Assembly: GCA_902788035.1 (NCBI GenBank)
Contig: CADAIL010000005.1
Coordinates: 1 to 64,000, forward strand
From: an uncultured Lachnospiraceae bacterium
Lineage (GTDB): Bacteria; Bacillota; Clostridia; Lachnospirales; Lachnospiraceae
DNA: 64,000 nt
Direction: 5' to 3'
Positions 1 through 6,843 of this stretch are shown here, in pieces. The position numbers and the translations under genes are program-made. A model generated the notes under the pieces. It was not told the origin of the DNA. It worked only from the letters and a program-made list of their open reading frames with translations, and ran no database searches. Position 1 is the stretch's first letter; each line of letters opens with the position of its first letter.

Positions 1-142
1 ATTATTGTGTTTTTTCATCCGCCAAGATGAACACTCTAATCATAGCTAGAGGTTTCTTTTTATTCAATTGACGTTATTTCTGAATTACAGGAATGCTCCA
101 AAACCAGTTTATTCTCGCCCGCGGAACAAGTTGGCAGGTTTT

Positions 143-231
143 ATCTGCGCCTGCAGCACAGGGGCGCGGGGACTTCGGTGGCTTCCTTGCTGAGCGCGAT
201 GGCATCTGCGCCTGCAGCACAGGGGCGCGGG
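143..231. repeat. Two 28-bp direct repeats, 61 bp apart
   Basis: The 28 bases at 143-170 recur exactly at 204-231 (both contain CTGCAGCACAGGGGCGCGGG), and similarity continues weakly past each copy. The repeats lie in the 356-bp stretch downstream of the superoxide reductase gene. Apart from them and the terminator at 301-342, I see nothing convincing in positions 1-356. The small open frames across them look non-coding. Confidence 0.7.
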
Positions 232-300
232 TCTTGGTCGGCTTCAGCCGACACAATTTCCAGCTGAGTCCCAGCGGCCTATGTTCCGCCGCAGCCCATG

Positions 301-342
301 AAAAACCCGGGGCAGGATGCATATCCAATGCTCTGCCCCGGG
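301..342 (-). terminator. Rho-independent terminator of the superoxide reductase gene
   Basis: On the minus strand, CCCGGGGCAG and CTGCCCCGGG form a perfect 10-bp GC-rich stem around a 17-nt loop and are followed directly by five Us. It begins 15 nt after the dfx stop codon. Confidence 0.85.
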
Positions 343-356
343 CCTGTAAATCCACT

Positions 357-731
357 TTATGCTTCTGCTTTCCACAGACCGTGGAGGTTGCAGTAATCAT
401 ATGCCGCTACAACCTCGTCACCTTCTGAGAGCGCGAAAACTGCTTCCGGAGCTTCTTCCGGGGCCAGGTCTGCCTTCATGATGGTTTTCTTTGTCTCAAG
501 CGCGATCCACTCGATATAATGAGCCGCAAGCATCGGATGAGCCACTGCTCCGACTTTCACAACGACTTTGCTGCCGTCCTGCTCGATGACCGGAACATGC
601 TTCTCCTGGGCTGCATCAGTTGTGTTGGCTGTGAGTTCCTCAAGCGGCTCACCGCAGCACTTTACCGGACATGTGCCCTTCTTAAGCTCAGCTACCATAT
701 TTCCACACTTTTTGCATACAAGAATTCTCAT
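357..731 (-). CDS. dfx: Desulfoferrodoxin-type superoxide reductase
   Basis: A 124-residue protein that reduces superoxide to hydrogen peroxide in the cytoplasm, without making oxygen, as is common in anaerobes. The N-terminus has a desulforedoxin-like rubredoxin-type iron site (C6-x2-C9 and C25-C26). The catalytic domain then shows E43-K44-H45 (EKHVPVI), H65 and H71 (HPM, HYIEW), and C114 and H117 (CNLH), which are the His4-Cys ligands of the square-pyramidal iron centre plus the catalytic Lys. Both iron centres are therefore present, giving the two-iron form. The start at 731 is chosen because AGGAGGAGACAAT precedes it; a longer in-frame start at 779 lacks a ribosome site. It stands alone with its own terminator. 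An electron donor such as rubredoxin is not encoded nearby. Confidence 0.95.
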   Translation of the reverse strand: MRILVCKKCGNMVAELKKGTCPVKCCGEPLEELTANTTDAAQEKHVPVIEQDGSKVVVKVGAVAHPMLAAHYIEWIALETKKTIMKADLAPEEAPEAVFALSEGDEVVAAYDYCNLHGLWKAEA

Positions 732-885
732 ATTGTCTCCTCCTGAAAGTGAATGACGGCACCGGGTGCCGATAAACATATATGTATATTATACTACAAT
801 GCGCTGAGGGCGTACTATGTTTTTTGAAGAAATCGAAAGATTTCATTGGACCTATCTCCCATCGAACCGACCAACGAAGCTCGTT

Positions 886-1000
886 ATGCGGAAGATGGGG
901 TGAGGCGGAAAAAGAAAAAGGTCCGGCGGACCTTTTTCCCACCGAACCGACCATTGAGCCCCGTTTGGGCGAGGAGACCTTGAGACCATGGGCTCAAGGG
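886..1000 (-). repeat. 115-bp inverted repeat, copy A (tRNA-associated)
   Basis: The reverse complement of this segment matches 3189-3303 at all but about three positions. Read on the minus strand it begins CCCTTGAGCCCATGG and holds a strong hairpin (915-937, GGTCC/GGACC flanked by A5 and T5). It ends in CCCCATCTTCCGCAT, a second copy of the 3' end of the neighbouring tRNA-Leu. Copy A has an extra upstream arm that lets GGGCGAGGAG pair with CTCCTCGCCC. Fragments of a further degenerate unit (CGAACCGACCA) lie at 853-863. Confidence 0.85.
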
Positions 1001-1014
1001 CCTCCTCGCCCTGA

Positions 1015-1058
1015 TAAATGAAAAAGAGCCGAGGAATTTACCTCAGCTCTTTTCATTT
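1015..1058 (-). terminator. Terminator after the truncated tRNA-Leu
   Basis: On the minus strand AAGAGCTGAGG, a short AT loop, and CCTCGGCTCTT are followed by TTTCATTT. The A-rich left flank would let it work in both directions. It sits directly behind the tRNA-Leu remnant at 1064-1120 and is missing behind the intact copy at 3098-3182. Confidence 0.7.
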
Positions 1059-1063
1059 ATTGA

Positions 1064-1120
1064 TGCGGAAGATGGGACTTGAACCCACACGCAAGCATTA
1101 GCCAGTTCCGACACTTCCGC
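1064..1120 (-). pseudogene. tRNA-Leu remnant lacking the anticodon arm
   Basis: The 57-nt sequence is identical to the intact tRNA-Leu(AAG) at 3098-3182 except that 28 nt are missing. The lost bases cover the 3' side of the D arm, the whole anticodon arm and the start of the variable arm. The acceptor stem (GCGGAAG with CTTCCGC) and the T arm (GTGGGTTCAAGTCCCAT) are intact. It cannot decode leucine codons. It keeps a consensus promoter at 1136-1164 and a terminator at 1015-1058, so a transcript with a tRNA-like 3' half may be made; that is inference. Confidence 0.9.
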
Positions 1121-1135
1121 GCGTCAACATATGCT

Positions 1136-1164
1136 ATTATATGGACTTGAGGCACCGATGTCAA
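1136..1164 (-). promoter_or_regulatory. Consensus sigma-A promoter of the truncated tRNA
   Basis: On the minus strand TTGACA (1159-1164) and TATAAT (1136-1141) are separated by exactly 17 nt, a perfect consensus. The -10 hexamer ends 15 nt before the first tRNA base. The 8 bases before the tRNA (TTGACGCG) are shared with the intact copy. Confidence 0.85.
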
Positions 1165-1281
1165 CAGTTAATTTCATGAATTTTACGCTTTTGCGGCAAG
1201 ATGCTTTTCTGCATGGCACTTGCGCAAAAATCCGATAAAAGGTTAAGCACACGCAGGGCATATTTCGGTGCCAATAAGATT

Positions 1282-1773
1282 TCATGGTTCTTCCCACGTA
1301 AGACCGAACTCATCAGCCAGAGCTCTGCATCGTTCCAGATCCTTCTTTGTCGGAGAATCCAGCGGATCACCCATGAGATGCTGCATTACGTCGGCATCCT
1401 TAAGCACTTCGTCAAAAGGAAGATGGCGGCGCTTCTTTTCACTGTGAAAATAGATTGCCCCGCAGACCTCCGTAATCTCACTCTCGGTGAAAAGATCTGT
1501 ATCCCGCATGATCTCTCTTGCCATTTTGGAACCGTTCGGTCCGTGCTCATGGGAAATACCCGTCGTGTATCTTGAAATATCGTGCAGGAGACCGGCAATA
1601 ACACTGAGTTCAACATTCTGTCCGCGCTTCATGGCAATCAGGGCTGCTGCCTGCGCGACCCCATGAGTGTGTATGAAAGCTTCATTGCGCAGATACCGAT
1701 CCGGGATGTTGTTGAATCTATAGTTCACTATATCTCTTATCGTATCTATTCTTGAGCCTCGAGAATCGTTCAT
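1282..1773 (-). CDS. HD-domain metal-dependent hydrolase (YqeK-like)
   Basis: A 163-residue soluble protein with an HD phosphohydrolase fold. Visible metal-ligand motifs are HTHGVAQ (H35 and H37), the hallmark LLHD (H64-D65), a nearby HEHG, FHS, and a late Asp in KDADV. The order resembles YqeK-type dinucleoside polyphosphatases and other small HD enzymes; the substrate cannot be read from sequence. The start at 1773 is preceded by GAGGAGG with a 6-nt gap, whereas an earlier in-frame start at 1809 has none. It lies between the two inverted tRNA-Leu loci and diverges from the inositol monophosphatase gene. About 110 bp separate its 3' end from the truncated tRNA's promoter. Confidence 0.8.
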   Translation of the reverse strand: MNDSRGSRIDTIRDIVNYRFNNIPDRYLRNEAFIHTHGVAQAAALIAMKRGQNVELSVIAGLLHDISRYTTGISHEHGPNGSKMAREIMRDTDLFTESEITEVCGAIYFHSEKKRRHLPFDEVLKDADVMQHLMGDPLDSPTKKDLERCRALADEFGLTWEEP

Positions 1774-2191
1774 AGTAAACCTCCTCACTGCATTTAAAGT
1801 GATATACACTGTTTTCTCTGCATTATTCTTCCTAACTATACATTTTACATGTTTTTGAGATGGTTTCCAACAGGTTTATATCCGGGCAGGCCAGGCAGGG
1901 CTTTGATACCACTGTAATGCGCAGCCCTGCACTGAATGGCAAGGTTCATCGATTCGCTTAGTGACAAAGTAACACCCCGGTGATATTATTAGCGGAGGAT
2001 ATGAGTTTTAAAGACGCTAGCTGTTATAATAAAGCTATTTGTAGAAAGCTTTCTTGTAGAACGCTTATCAGATGTTTGCAAATCAGCTCTGACAAAACAA
2101 GCTGTTTATATATCAGCTTTATCAAAGTATTGCTTAATGTCCGATTCAACATCATCTGACATAGTTTTGCAATCTTAGAGAAGGACTAAAA
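1774..2191. promoter_or_regulatory. Divergent intergenic region with possible extended -10
   Basis: This AT-rich 418-bp stretch separates two divergent genes. The best candidate signal is TGTTATAAT at 2022-2030 on the plus strand, an extended -10 box without a good -35. It would give the inositol monophosphatase gene a leader of roughly 155 nt. I see no gene, RNA family or repeat here. Confidence 0.4.
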
Positions 2192-2971
2192 ATGGAACTT
2201 AGAAATCAGATAGAAGCCATCGCCATCGAAGCCGGCAAAATAATGCTGTCCGCCGACAGCATACAGGCAGCTACGGACGAAAAAAGCGGTCATGCCAACT
2301 TTGTGACCAAATATGATAAAAAAGTGCAGGAGTTCTTATTTGCAGCACTTGCCCGCGTACTGCCGGAAGCATCATTTGTAGGAGAGGAAGAAGGTGCTGA
2401 AAGCTTTCGAGAGGAGTATCGGAAGGGGTACGCGTTTGTCATCGATCCGATTGACGGCACGACTAATTTCATCAAGGCTTATCGTCCGTCTGTGACATCA
2501 ATCGGTCTTCTCCTCGACGGAAAGCCGTTCATCGGTGTTGTTTATAATCCATACCAGGGAATCATGTATTCCGCGGAACGGGGAAAAGGATCTTACCGAA
2601 ACGGCATCCGCATTCACTCATCCGAGGAACCGCTCGCAAGAAGCATCTTTTCGATGGGTACTGCTCCTTATTATGAGGAGCTCACTGCCCGTTCATTCAA
2701 AATCGCCGAAAAGTACCTTCACAGAACAATTGACATGCGGCGCAGCGGAACCGCTGCATGGGATCTCTGTCTGCTTGCAACAGGCATTACAGGTCTGTAC
2801 TATGAGCTGAAGCTCGGTCTCTGGGATTTCACTGCAGGAGCAGTTATAGCCGAAGAGGCGGGTTGTGTTCTTACGGATATAGATGGAAATCCGCTCACAT
2901 ATGACGGCCCATCATCAGTGCTGGCAGTTTCTTCAGGGGTGGCGCGGGAGAACTATCTGCCGGAAGAATAA
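2192..2971 (+). CDS. Inositol monophosphatase family protein (SuhB-like)
   Basis: A 259-residue cytoplasmic Mg2+-dependent phosphatase that removes phosphate from myo-inositol phosphates or related sugar or nucleotide phosphates; the family is broad, so the substrate is uncertain. The full set of family motifs is visible: GEEE (64-67) for metal binding, DPIDGTTNF (85-93) with the catalytic Asp pair and Thr, and WDFTAGAVI (212-220) with the second signature's Asp213. Length is normal for the family. AGAAGGACT precedes the ATG. It is the only protein gene on the plus strand that I accept in this window. A short possible terminator (GACTG/CAGTC then TGTTTCTTTT) follows at 2989-3010, ahead of the tRNA-Leu promoter. 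Confidence 0.93.
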   Translation: MELRNQIEAIAIEAGKIMLSADSIQAATDEKSGHANFVTKYDKKVQEFLFAALARVLPEASFVGEEEGAESFREEYRKGYAFVIDPIDGTTNFIKAYRPSVTSIGLLLDGKPFIGVVYNPYQGIMYSAERGKGSYRNGIRIHSSEEPLARSIFSMGTAPYYEELTARSFKIAEKYLHRTIDMRRSGTAAWDLCLLATGITGLYYELKLGLWDFTAGAVIAEEAGCVLTDIDGNPLTYDGPSSVLAVSSGVARENYLPEE

Positions 2972-3053
2972 TGTGCGATATCAAAGGACTGCATTCAGTC
3001 TGTTTCTTTTGCAGCTTTAGCAGCTTCATCATCACTTTATTTATAAAAATGTG

Positions 3054-3082
3054 TTGACAAATCTGAAAAATAACGATAGAAT
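3054..3082 (+). promoter_or_regulatory. Sigma-A promoter of tRNA-Leu(AAG)
   Basis: TTGACA at 3054-3059 and TAGAAT at 3077-3082 are separated by 17 nt. The -10 ends 15 nt before the tRNA, the same geometry as at the truncated copy. Outside the last 8-9 bases before the tRNA, the two promoter regions are unrelated in sequence. Confidence 0.85.
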
Positions 3083-3097
3083 ATCTTTTGTTGACGC

Positions 3098-3182
3098 GCG
3101 GAAGTGTCGGAACTGGCAGACGAGCAAGACTAAGGATCTTGTGCATAATGCTTGCGTGTGGGTTCAAGTCCCATCTTCCGCA
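3098..3182 (+). tRNA. trnL: tRNA-Leu (anticodon AAG)
   Basis: An 85-nt type II tRNA. The acceptor GCGGAAG pairs with CTTCCGC, with discriminator A at 3182. The anticodon stem CAAGA/TCTTG encloses loop CTAAGGA, placing AAG at positions 34-36 after the invariant U33. There is a long variable arm, and T arm GTGGG-TTCAAGT-CCCAT. No CCA is encoded. A34 would need TadA-type deamination to inosine. It is the intact partner of the remnant at 1064-1120 on the opposite strand. Confidence 0.93.
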
Positions 3183-3188
3183 TCAATG

Positions 3189-3303
3189 CCCTTGAGCCCA
3201 TGGTCTCAAGGTCTCCTCGCCCTGACGGGGCTCAATGGTCGGTCCGGTGGGAAAAAGGTCCGCCGGACCTTTTTCTTTTTCCGCCTCACCCCATCTTCCG
3301 CAT
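3189..3303 (+). repeat. 115-bp inverted repeat, copy B (tRNA-associated)
   Basis: This near-identical counterpart of 886-1000 starts 6 nt after the intact tRNA-Leu. It carries the same GGTCC/GGACC hairpin (3252-3274) with a T-rich tail, so it may serve as the tRNA terminator. It ends with a repeat of the tRNA 3' end (CCCATCTTCCGCAT at 3290-3303), so the unit is bounded by two copies of that 14-bp sequence, as an att-like duplication would be. Confidence 0.85.
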
Positions 3304-3339
3304 GATAGTTTTGCCTGGGGTGCTTTTTTCATGCGGAAT

Positions 3340-3376
3340 GGGCTGCCGCATAGTGGTTGTGGCAGCCCCTTTGTTT
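3340..3376 (+). terminator. Possible terminator downstream of tRNA-Leu
   Basis: GGGCTGCC and GGCAGCCC form an 8-bp stem with a 13-nt loop, followed by CTTTGTTT. The U tract is imperfect. It would stop transcription leaving the tRNA-Leu(AAG) locus. Confidence 0.5.
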
Positions 3377-3697
3377 CATACGATATAAAAGATTGCCGAA
3401 CTAATCACTTAGTGCGACAGGTTTCTTATTTTAGCTTTGCCTTCGGTAAATTATCTGGTTCAAACCTTGTAATCAAGAAGTCGGCAGTCGATCTTGCAAA
3501 ATTACACACTTGTGCAGTGCTGCATAAGGGTCAAATCAAAGCGCATAGGCAGTCTCACTGACTCGTTTTTGGTTAAATCAGCTTAACACGCCGCCGAATT
3601 TACAGTGAAGAAGCAGTCACCTTTATGGAGTTTGATGTTCGGCGACCGTATGGTTTACTTATATCAGATTCCAGCCTTCAGTCGCTAAAAGGTCATT

Positions 3698-4070
3698 TCA
3701 CAGCCAGCAACTGCCCTCAAAATCACCCGGGCAGTCATGAGGCGTCGTTTTGTCCCAAGGCAACTGCCAACAGGAATTTTAGCTTTCAGTAGATTAGAGC
3801 CGATTTCACTGAACGAGACTGCCCGCCAGACCACCCGGGCACTCATGAGGCGTCGTTTTGTCCCAAGGTGACTGCCAACAGGAATTTTAGCTTTCAGTAG
3901 ATTAGAGCCGATTTCACTGAACGAGACTGCCCGCCAGACCACCCGGGCACTCATGAGGCGCCATTTTGAGCCAAGATGACTGATTGCCTGCATTCTTGCT
4001 GGCAGTAGAATGGAGTAAATTTTGATGAAAGCTACTGCCCTCAAACCTCCCGCGCAGTCGATGAACGCCG
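3698..4070. repeat. 108-bp tandem repeat array, about 3.3 units
   Basis: Units of exactly 108 bp recur: CAGGAATTTTAGCTTTCAGT starts at 3771 and 3879, and GACTGCCCGCC at 3817 and 3925. The first two units are almost identical; the third is diverged after its first third, and a partial fourth follows. Each unit has a CCCGGGC palindrome followed by AnTCATGAGGCG. Because 108 is a multiple of three, the array stays open on the minus strand as a 36-residue repeat, but that frame has no ribosome site or recognisable protein, so I call it non-coding. The flanking stretch 3304-3697 holds only the terminator at 3340-3376. Confidence 0.8.
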
Positions 4071-4100
4071 AACAGAACAAAGATGACCGTCGGTTCGGCG

Positions 4101-4132
4101 AAAAAAGGCATCCATACCAATGGACACCTTTT
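4101..4132 (-). terminator. Terminator after rseP
   Basis: On the minus strand AAAAGGTGTCCAT and ATGGATGCCTTTTTT form a stem around a 4-nt loop and end in a U run. It lies 49 nt beyond the rseP stop and closes the pyrH-to-rseP gene block. Confidence 0.8.
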
Positions 4133-4180
4133 CCCTCACTTCACCGGTTACTCTTCAAATCCAAAAGCATAACTTGAATC

Positions 4181-5518
4181 TTATCTCGCAAGCAGCCTCA
4201 ATATGTCATGATACATTACGTAAACTGACAAAAGCAGCAAAGCGAGGACCGCTACCAGCTGCAATGTCATCTCCACCTTCTTATTCACAGGTCTTCTGAG
4301 AATCAGCTCGAACAGCATGAAGAACAGTCTGCCGCCGTCCAGCCCCGGTATCGGAAGCAGGTTCATAACACCAAGGTTCGCGGAAATGAGGATCAGCAGG
4401 TTTATCATATTCATCCATGTAATCAGCGCGCCCTCTGACTTCGTCTCCTCATAGGTCTCACCGACAATGTCGACAACACCGACCGGACCGGACAAATCAT
4501 CCACGCCGAACACCCCGGTAAAGAGCGCTCCGACAGATCTGACTGTAGATGTTATGAGGTAGCGAAGCTCAATGATACTGTATTTCAGAACACCGATAGA
4601 AGATGTCTTCACTCTCCCGAGGTTGTAGGAAAAGCCGAGGCTCACGGATCTGTTTTCTACCGGGGTGACATCCGCTTCAAAACTTTCGCCTCCACGATCA
4701 AGAGTCAGATGCACGGAAGTCTCTGTCAGGGGATGCTCGCTGAAATACGTGTTAAGCGACTTCGCGTCCGTAATCTCAGTGCCATCAATGGAAGTAATCA
4801 CGTCTCCGGCAGATACTCCCGCTTTTTCCAGCGGGGAATCGGTCCCGACAGCCTCAATAAGGGCTGTCGGCTGGTCCACATGGTAGGTCATACCCATCAT
4901 ATAGCGGACTGTGACCTGCGGATCAAATGTGACCGTCTTCTTCTGACCTTCATGCACGTATGTCATAGTGACCTTTGTGTCCTCAGTCAATGAATTGAAG
5001 ACGAACCACATCGAAAGGTCCCGCCCAATGCTGACATGGTCACCCATGAAGTTCGTCACCGTGTCGCCCTCGCAAAGACCGGCTTCCGCTGCAGGAGAAC
5101 CATCCTGCACGTACACGACCTCCGCAGGATCGTATCCCACAAGACTGATGATAATGACCGCTCCGACAAAAGCGAGTATAAAGTTGAAAAGAGGTCCTGC
5201 AAATATAATTGCCGCCCTCTTTCCGAGCGAAGCCGCCTGGAACGACCCCTCTTCGGGCTCAGCTGGCTCCTTTGGGGTATCATCATCTTCGTCTTCATCA
5301 TCGTATTCATACATGCCTTTCATCTGGCATGATCCGCCGAACAAAAGCAGCTTCAGTGAATATCGGGTCCCGTTCTTCACAGTAGTAAGAAGTCTGGGCC
5401 CGAATCCGATCGAGAATTCTTCTACGTCGACTCCCGCCATCTTCGCGAACAGGAAGTGGCCGAACTCATGAAACGCAATTAAAATTGACAGAATCAGAAA
5501 AGCGATAATCCATTTCAT
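4181..5518 (-). CDS. rseP: RseP-type site-2 membrane metalloprotease
   Basis: A 445-residue integral membrane zinc protease that cuts substrates inside the membrane, typically anti-sigma factors, signal-peptide remnants or sporulation regulators. The first membrane segment carries the catalytic HEFGH (17-21). The last part carries MNLLPIPGLDGG, the conserved LDG motif whose Asp is the third zinc ligand. Two PDZ-like domains lie between (around EVVYVQDGSPAAEAG and LIEAVGTDSPLEKAG). An acidic insertion (EYDDEDEDDDTPKEP) follows the first cytoplasmic loop. It is last in the pyrH-frr-dxr-dxs-cdsA-rseP order, but a 281-bp gap with an extended -10 box suggests its own promoter. A GGAG precedes the start by 12 nt. 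Confidence 0.93.
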   Translation of the reverse strand: MKWIIAFLILSILIAFHEFGHFLFAKMAGVDVEEFSIGFGPRLLTTVKNGTRYSLKLLLFGGSCQMKGMYEYDDEDEDDDTPKEPAEPEEGSFQAASLGKRAAIIFAGPLFNFILAFVGAVIIISLVGYDPAEVVYVQDGSPAAEAGLCEGDTVTNFMGDHVSIGRDLSMWFVFNSLTEDTKVTMTYVHEGQKKTVTFDPQVTVRYMMGMTYHVDQPTALIEAVGTDSPLEKAGVSAGDVITSIDGTEITDAKSLNTYFSEHPLTETSVHLTLDRGGESFEADVTPVENRSVSLGFSYNLGRVKTSSIGVLKYSIIELRYLITSTVRSVGALFTGVFGVDDLSGPVGVVDIVGETYEETKSEGALITWMNMINLLILISANLGVMNLLPIPGLDGGRLFFMLFELILRRPVNKKVEMTLQLVAVLALLLLSVYVMYHDILRLLAR

Positions 5519-5687
5519 ACGATATACAATCTCCGTACAAATAAAGTTTAGTATGACACACCACTTTTTGGGGATGTCTTCTCTCGCTCAGTCGGGCAGG
5601 ATATATATTTACCTGCCACTTTTTAGGTAGCGGTCTTCTCTCACCGCTTACAAAAGCGCAGGACTTCTCCCACTGAGATAGAATAAA

Positions 5688-5723
5688 CCGCCGTGCTGCA
5701 TATTATAGCACACAGTCCGGCGG
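5688..5723 (-). promoter_or_regulatory. Overlapping hairpin and extended -10 upstream of rseP
   Basis: On the minus strand CCGCCG and CGGCGG, with inner GTGCT/AGCAC pairs, form a stem followed by TTTATT; this may end cdsA transcription. The loop contains TGCTATAAT (5702-5710), a full extended -10 box that could start rseP. Both roles are inference. Confidence 0.5.
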
Positions 5724-5799
5724 CAGAACATTCTGATTAACACGGCAGCGCTTAATGCTTATCTGCTTAGGCGCTGCTTTGATGATCAGCCTGCGCTGA

Positions 5800-6663
5800 T
5801 CAGATCAGGACAAGTGACAGGAAATAAATGATCGGGGCGGTAAAGATCACACTGTCAAAGCGGTCCAGAACACCGCCGTGACCCGGTATGAGTTTTCCGT
5901 AATCCTTGATGCCCTTGTCTCTCTTGATGGCTGACGCCGCAAGATCACCGACCATCGAGATAAGCGCGCCCGCTGCGCATATGACTGCATAGGCAAGCAT
6001 CGGCTGATGGAAAATAAACGCATAGAGGAGCCCCAGAAGACCTGCCCCGACGACACCGCCGACAGCTCCCTCCACCGATTTTTTCGGGCTGAGGATCGGA
6101 GCCATTTTGTGACGTCCCAAAAGAACACCTGCGCAATAAGCACATGTGTCCGAACCCCATGAGCTCAGGAAAACGAGCCAGACGAGGATCTTTCCGCTCT
6201 CGGAACTCCGGATCACATATATGAATCCGAGCATGACCGCTACATAGACCATCCCGAAGAATGTCGCAATCACCTGTTCCGCATGATACTTTGGATATAA
6301 AAAAACATAGACCGCAAGTATCAGGATCAGCGTCATGACGATACCGACCAGATAATACTGCTCTGGCATGAAGAAAAGGAGTCCGTAATAAGCGACGGCT
6401 CCCGCAAATCCCATCGCTGCCAGCGAATTCATCGCCTCTTCGGGCGCTTTCCCTCGGTTCTTATCTCTTGCCTTGTACTCCCTGCCTTCCGCCTGTATCT
6501 GAGCAGGATTCGGTCTCACGATTCCCATGGCTCCGTAGAGTTCATGTATTCCGACGAGCGAGACAAAAAGCAGCGTTATAAGAAGCAGCGGCCCGCCGAT
6601 AATAATTGTCGCAAGCGCGATGATTACGAGAACGATCCCGCTGATGAGTCTTGTCTTAAACAT
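5800..6663 (-). CDS. cdsA: Phosphatidate cytidylyltransferase
   Basis: A 287-residue polytopic membrane enzyme that joins phosphatidic acid and CTP to make CDP-diacylglycerol, the precursor of bacterial phospholipids. The C-terminal family signature is clear: SAIKRDKGIKDYGKLIPGHG followed by GVLDRFDS. About eight hydrophobic segments are visible. The start at 6663 is a judgement: GGGAGG lies 11 nt upstream, and starts at 6672 and 6687 are possible but worse placed. In most Firmicutes cdsA follows uppS; here it follows dxs instead. A set of imperfect repeats derived from the dxs 3' end fills the gap between the two genes. Confidence 0.93.
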   Translation of the reverse strand: MFKTRLISGIVLVIIALATIIIGGPLLLITLLFVSLVGIHELYGAMGIVRPNPAQIQAEGREYKARDKNRGKAPEEAMNSLAAMGFAGAVAYYGLLFFMPEQYYLVGIVMTLILILAVYVFLYPKYHAEQVIATFFGMVYVAVMLGFIYVIRSSESGKILVWLVFLSSWGSDTCAYCAGVLLGRHKMAPILSPKKSVEGAVGGVVGAGLLGLLYAFIFHQPMLAYAVICAAGALISMVGDLAASAIKRDKGIKDYGKLIPGHGGVLDRFDSVIFTAPIIYFLSLVLI

Positions 6664-6727
6664 ATGTCTCATATCCTCCCTGATCATAGAACAAATATGT
6701 GACTCATATGTGTTCGTATGTAAATAT

Positions 6728-6843
6728 CATTCCATCACCGGAGAGTTCACTCCTGATCTTGGCCGCAGATACATTTCCATCACCGGAGTATTCACTCCTG
6801 ATCTTTAGCCGCAGCCGACTCTCCATCACTGAAGAGCTCACTC
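6728..6843 (-). repeat. Tandem duplication of the dxs 3' end, 45/46-bp units
   Basis: The block GAGTGAnnnCTC...GTGATGGA...GCGGC...AAGATCAG, which encodes the last codons of dxs, is repeated downstream of the stop with periods of 46 and 45 bp. The GAGTGA boxes sit at 6838-6843, 6792-6797 and 6747-6752 on the minus strand. The dxs stop codon (TGA) lies at the first unit junction, so the duplication reads as untranslated sequence between dxs and cdsA. Confidence 0.8.

Noticed and set aside
886-3303. Integrated genomic island at tRNA-Leu
   Set aside because: The tRNA 3'-end duplications are only about 120-180 bp apart, and no integrase, excisionase or phage gene lies in the region, so I report it only as a repeat structure.
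3698-4070. Possible CRISPR array
   Set aside because: Units of 108 bp are repeats without distinct short spacers, and no cas gene is present.
3685-4080. Minus-strand open frame of 131 residues with 36-residue repeats
   Set aside because: It exists only because the tandem repeat unit is 108 bp, a multiple of three. It has no ribosome site, no plausible fold and diverges in one unit.
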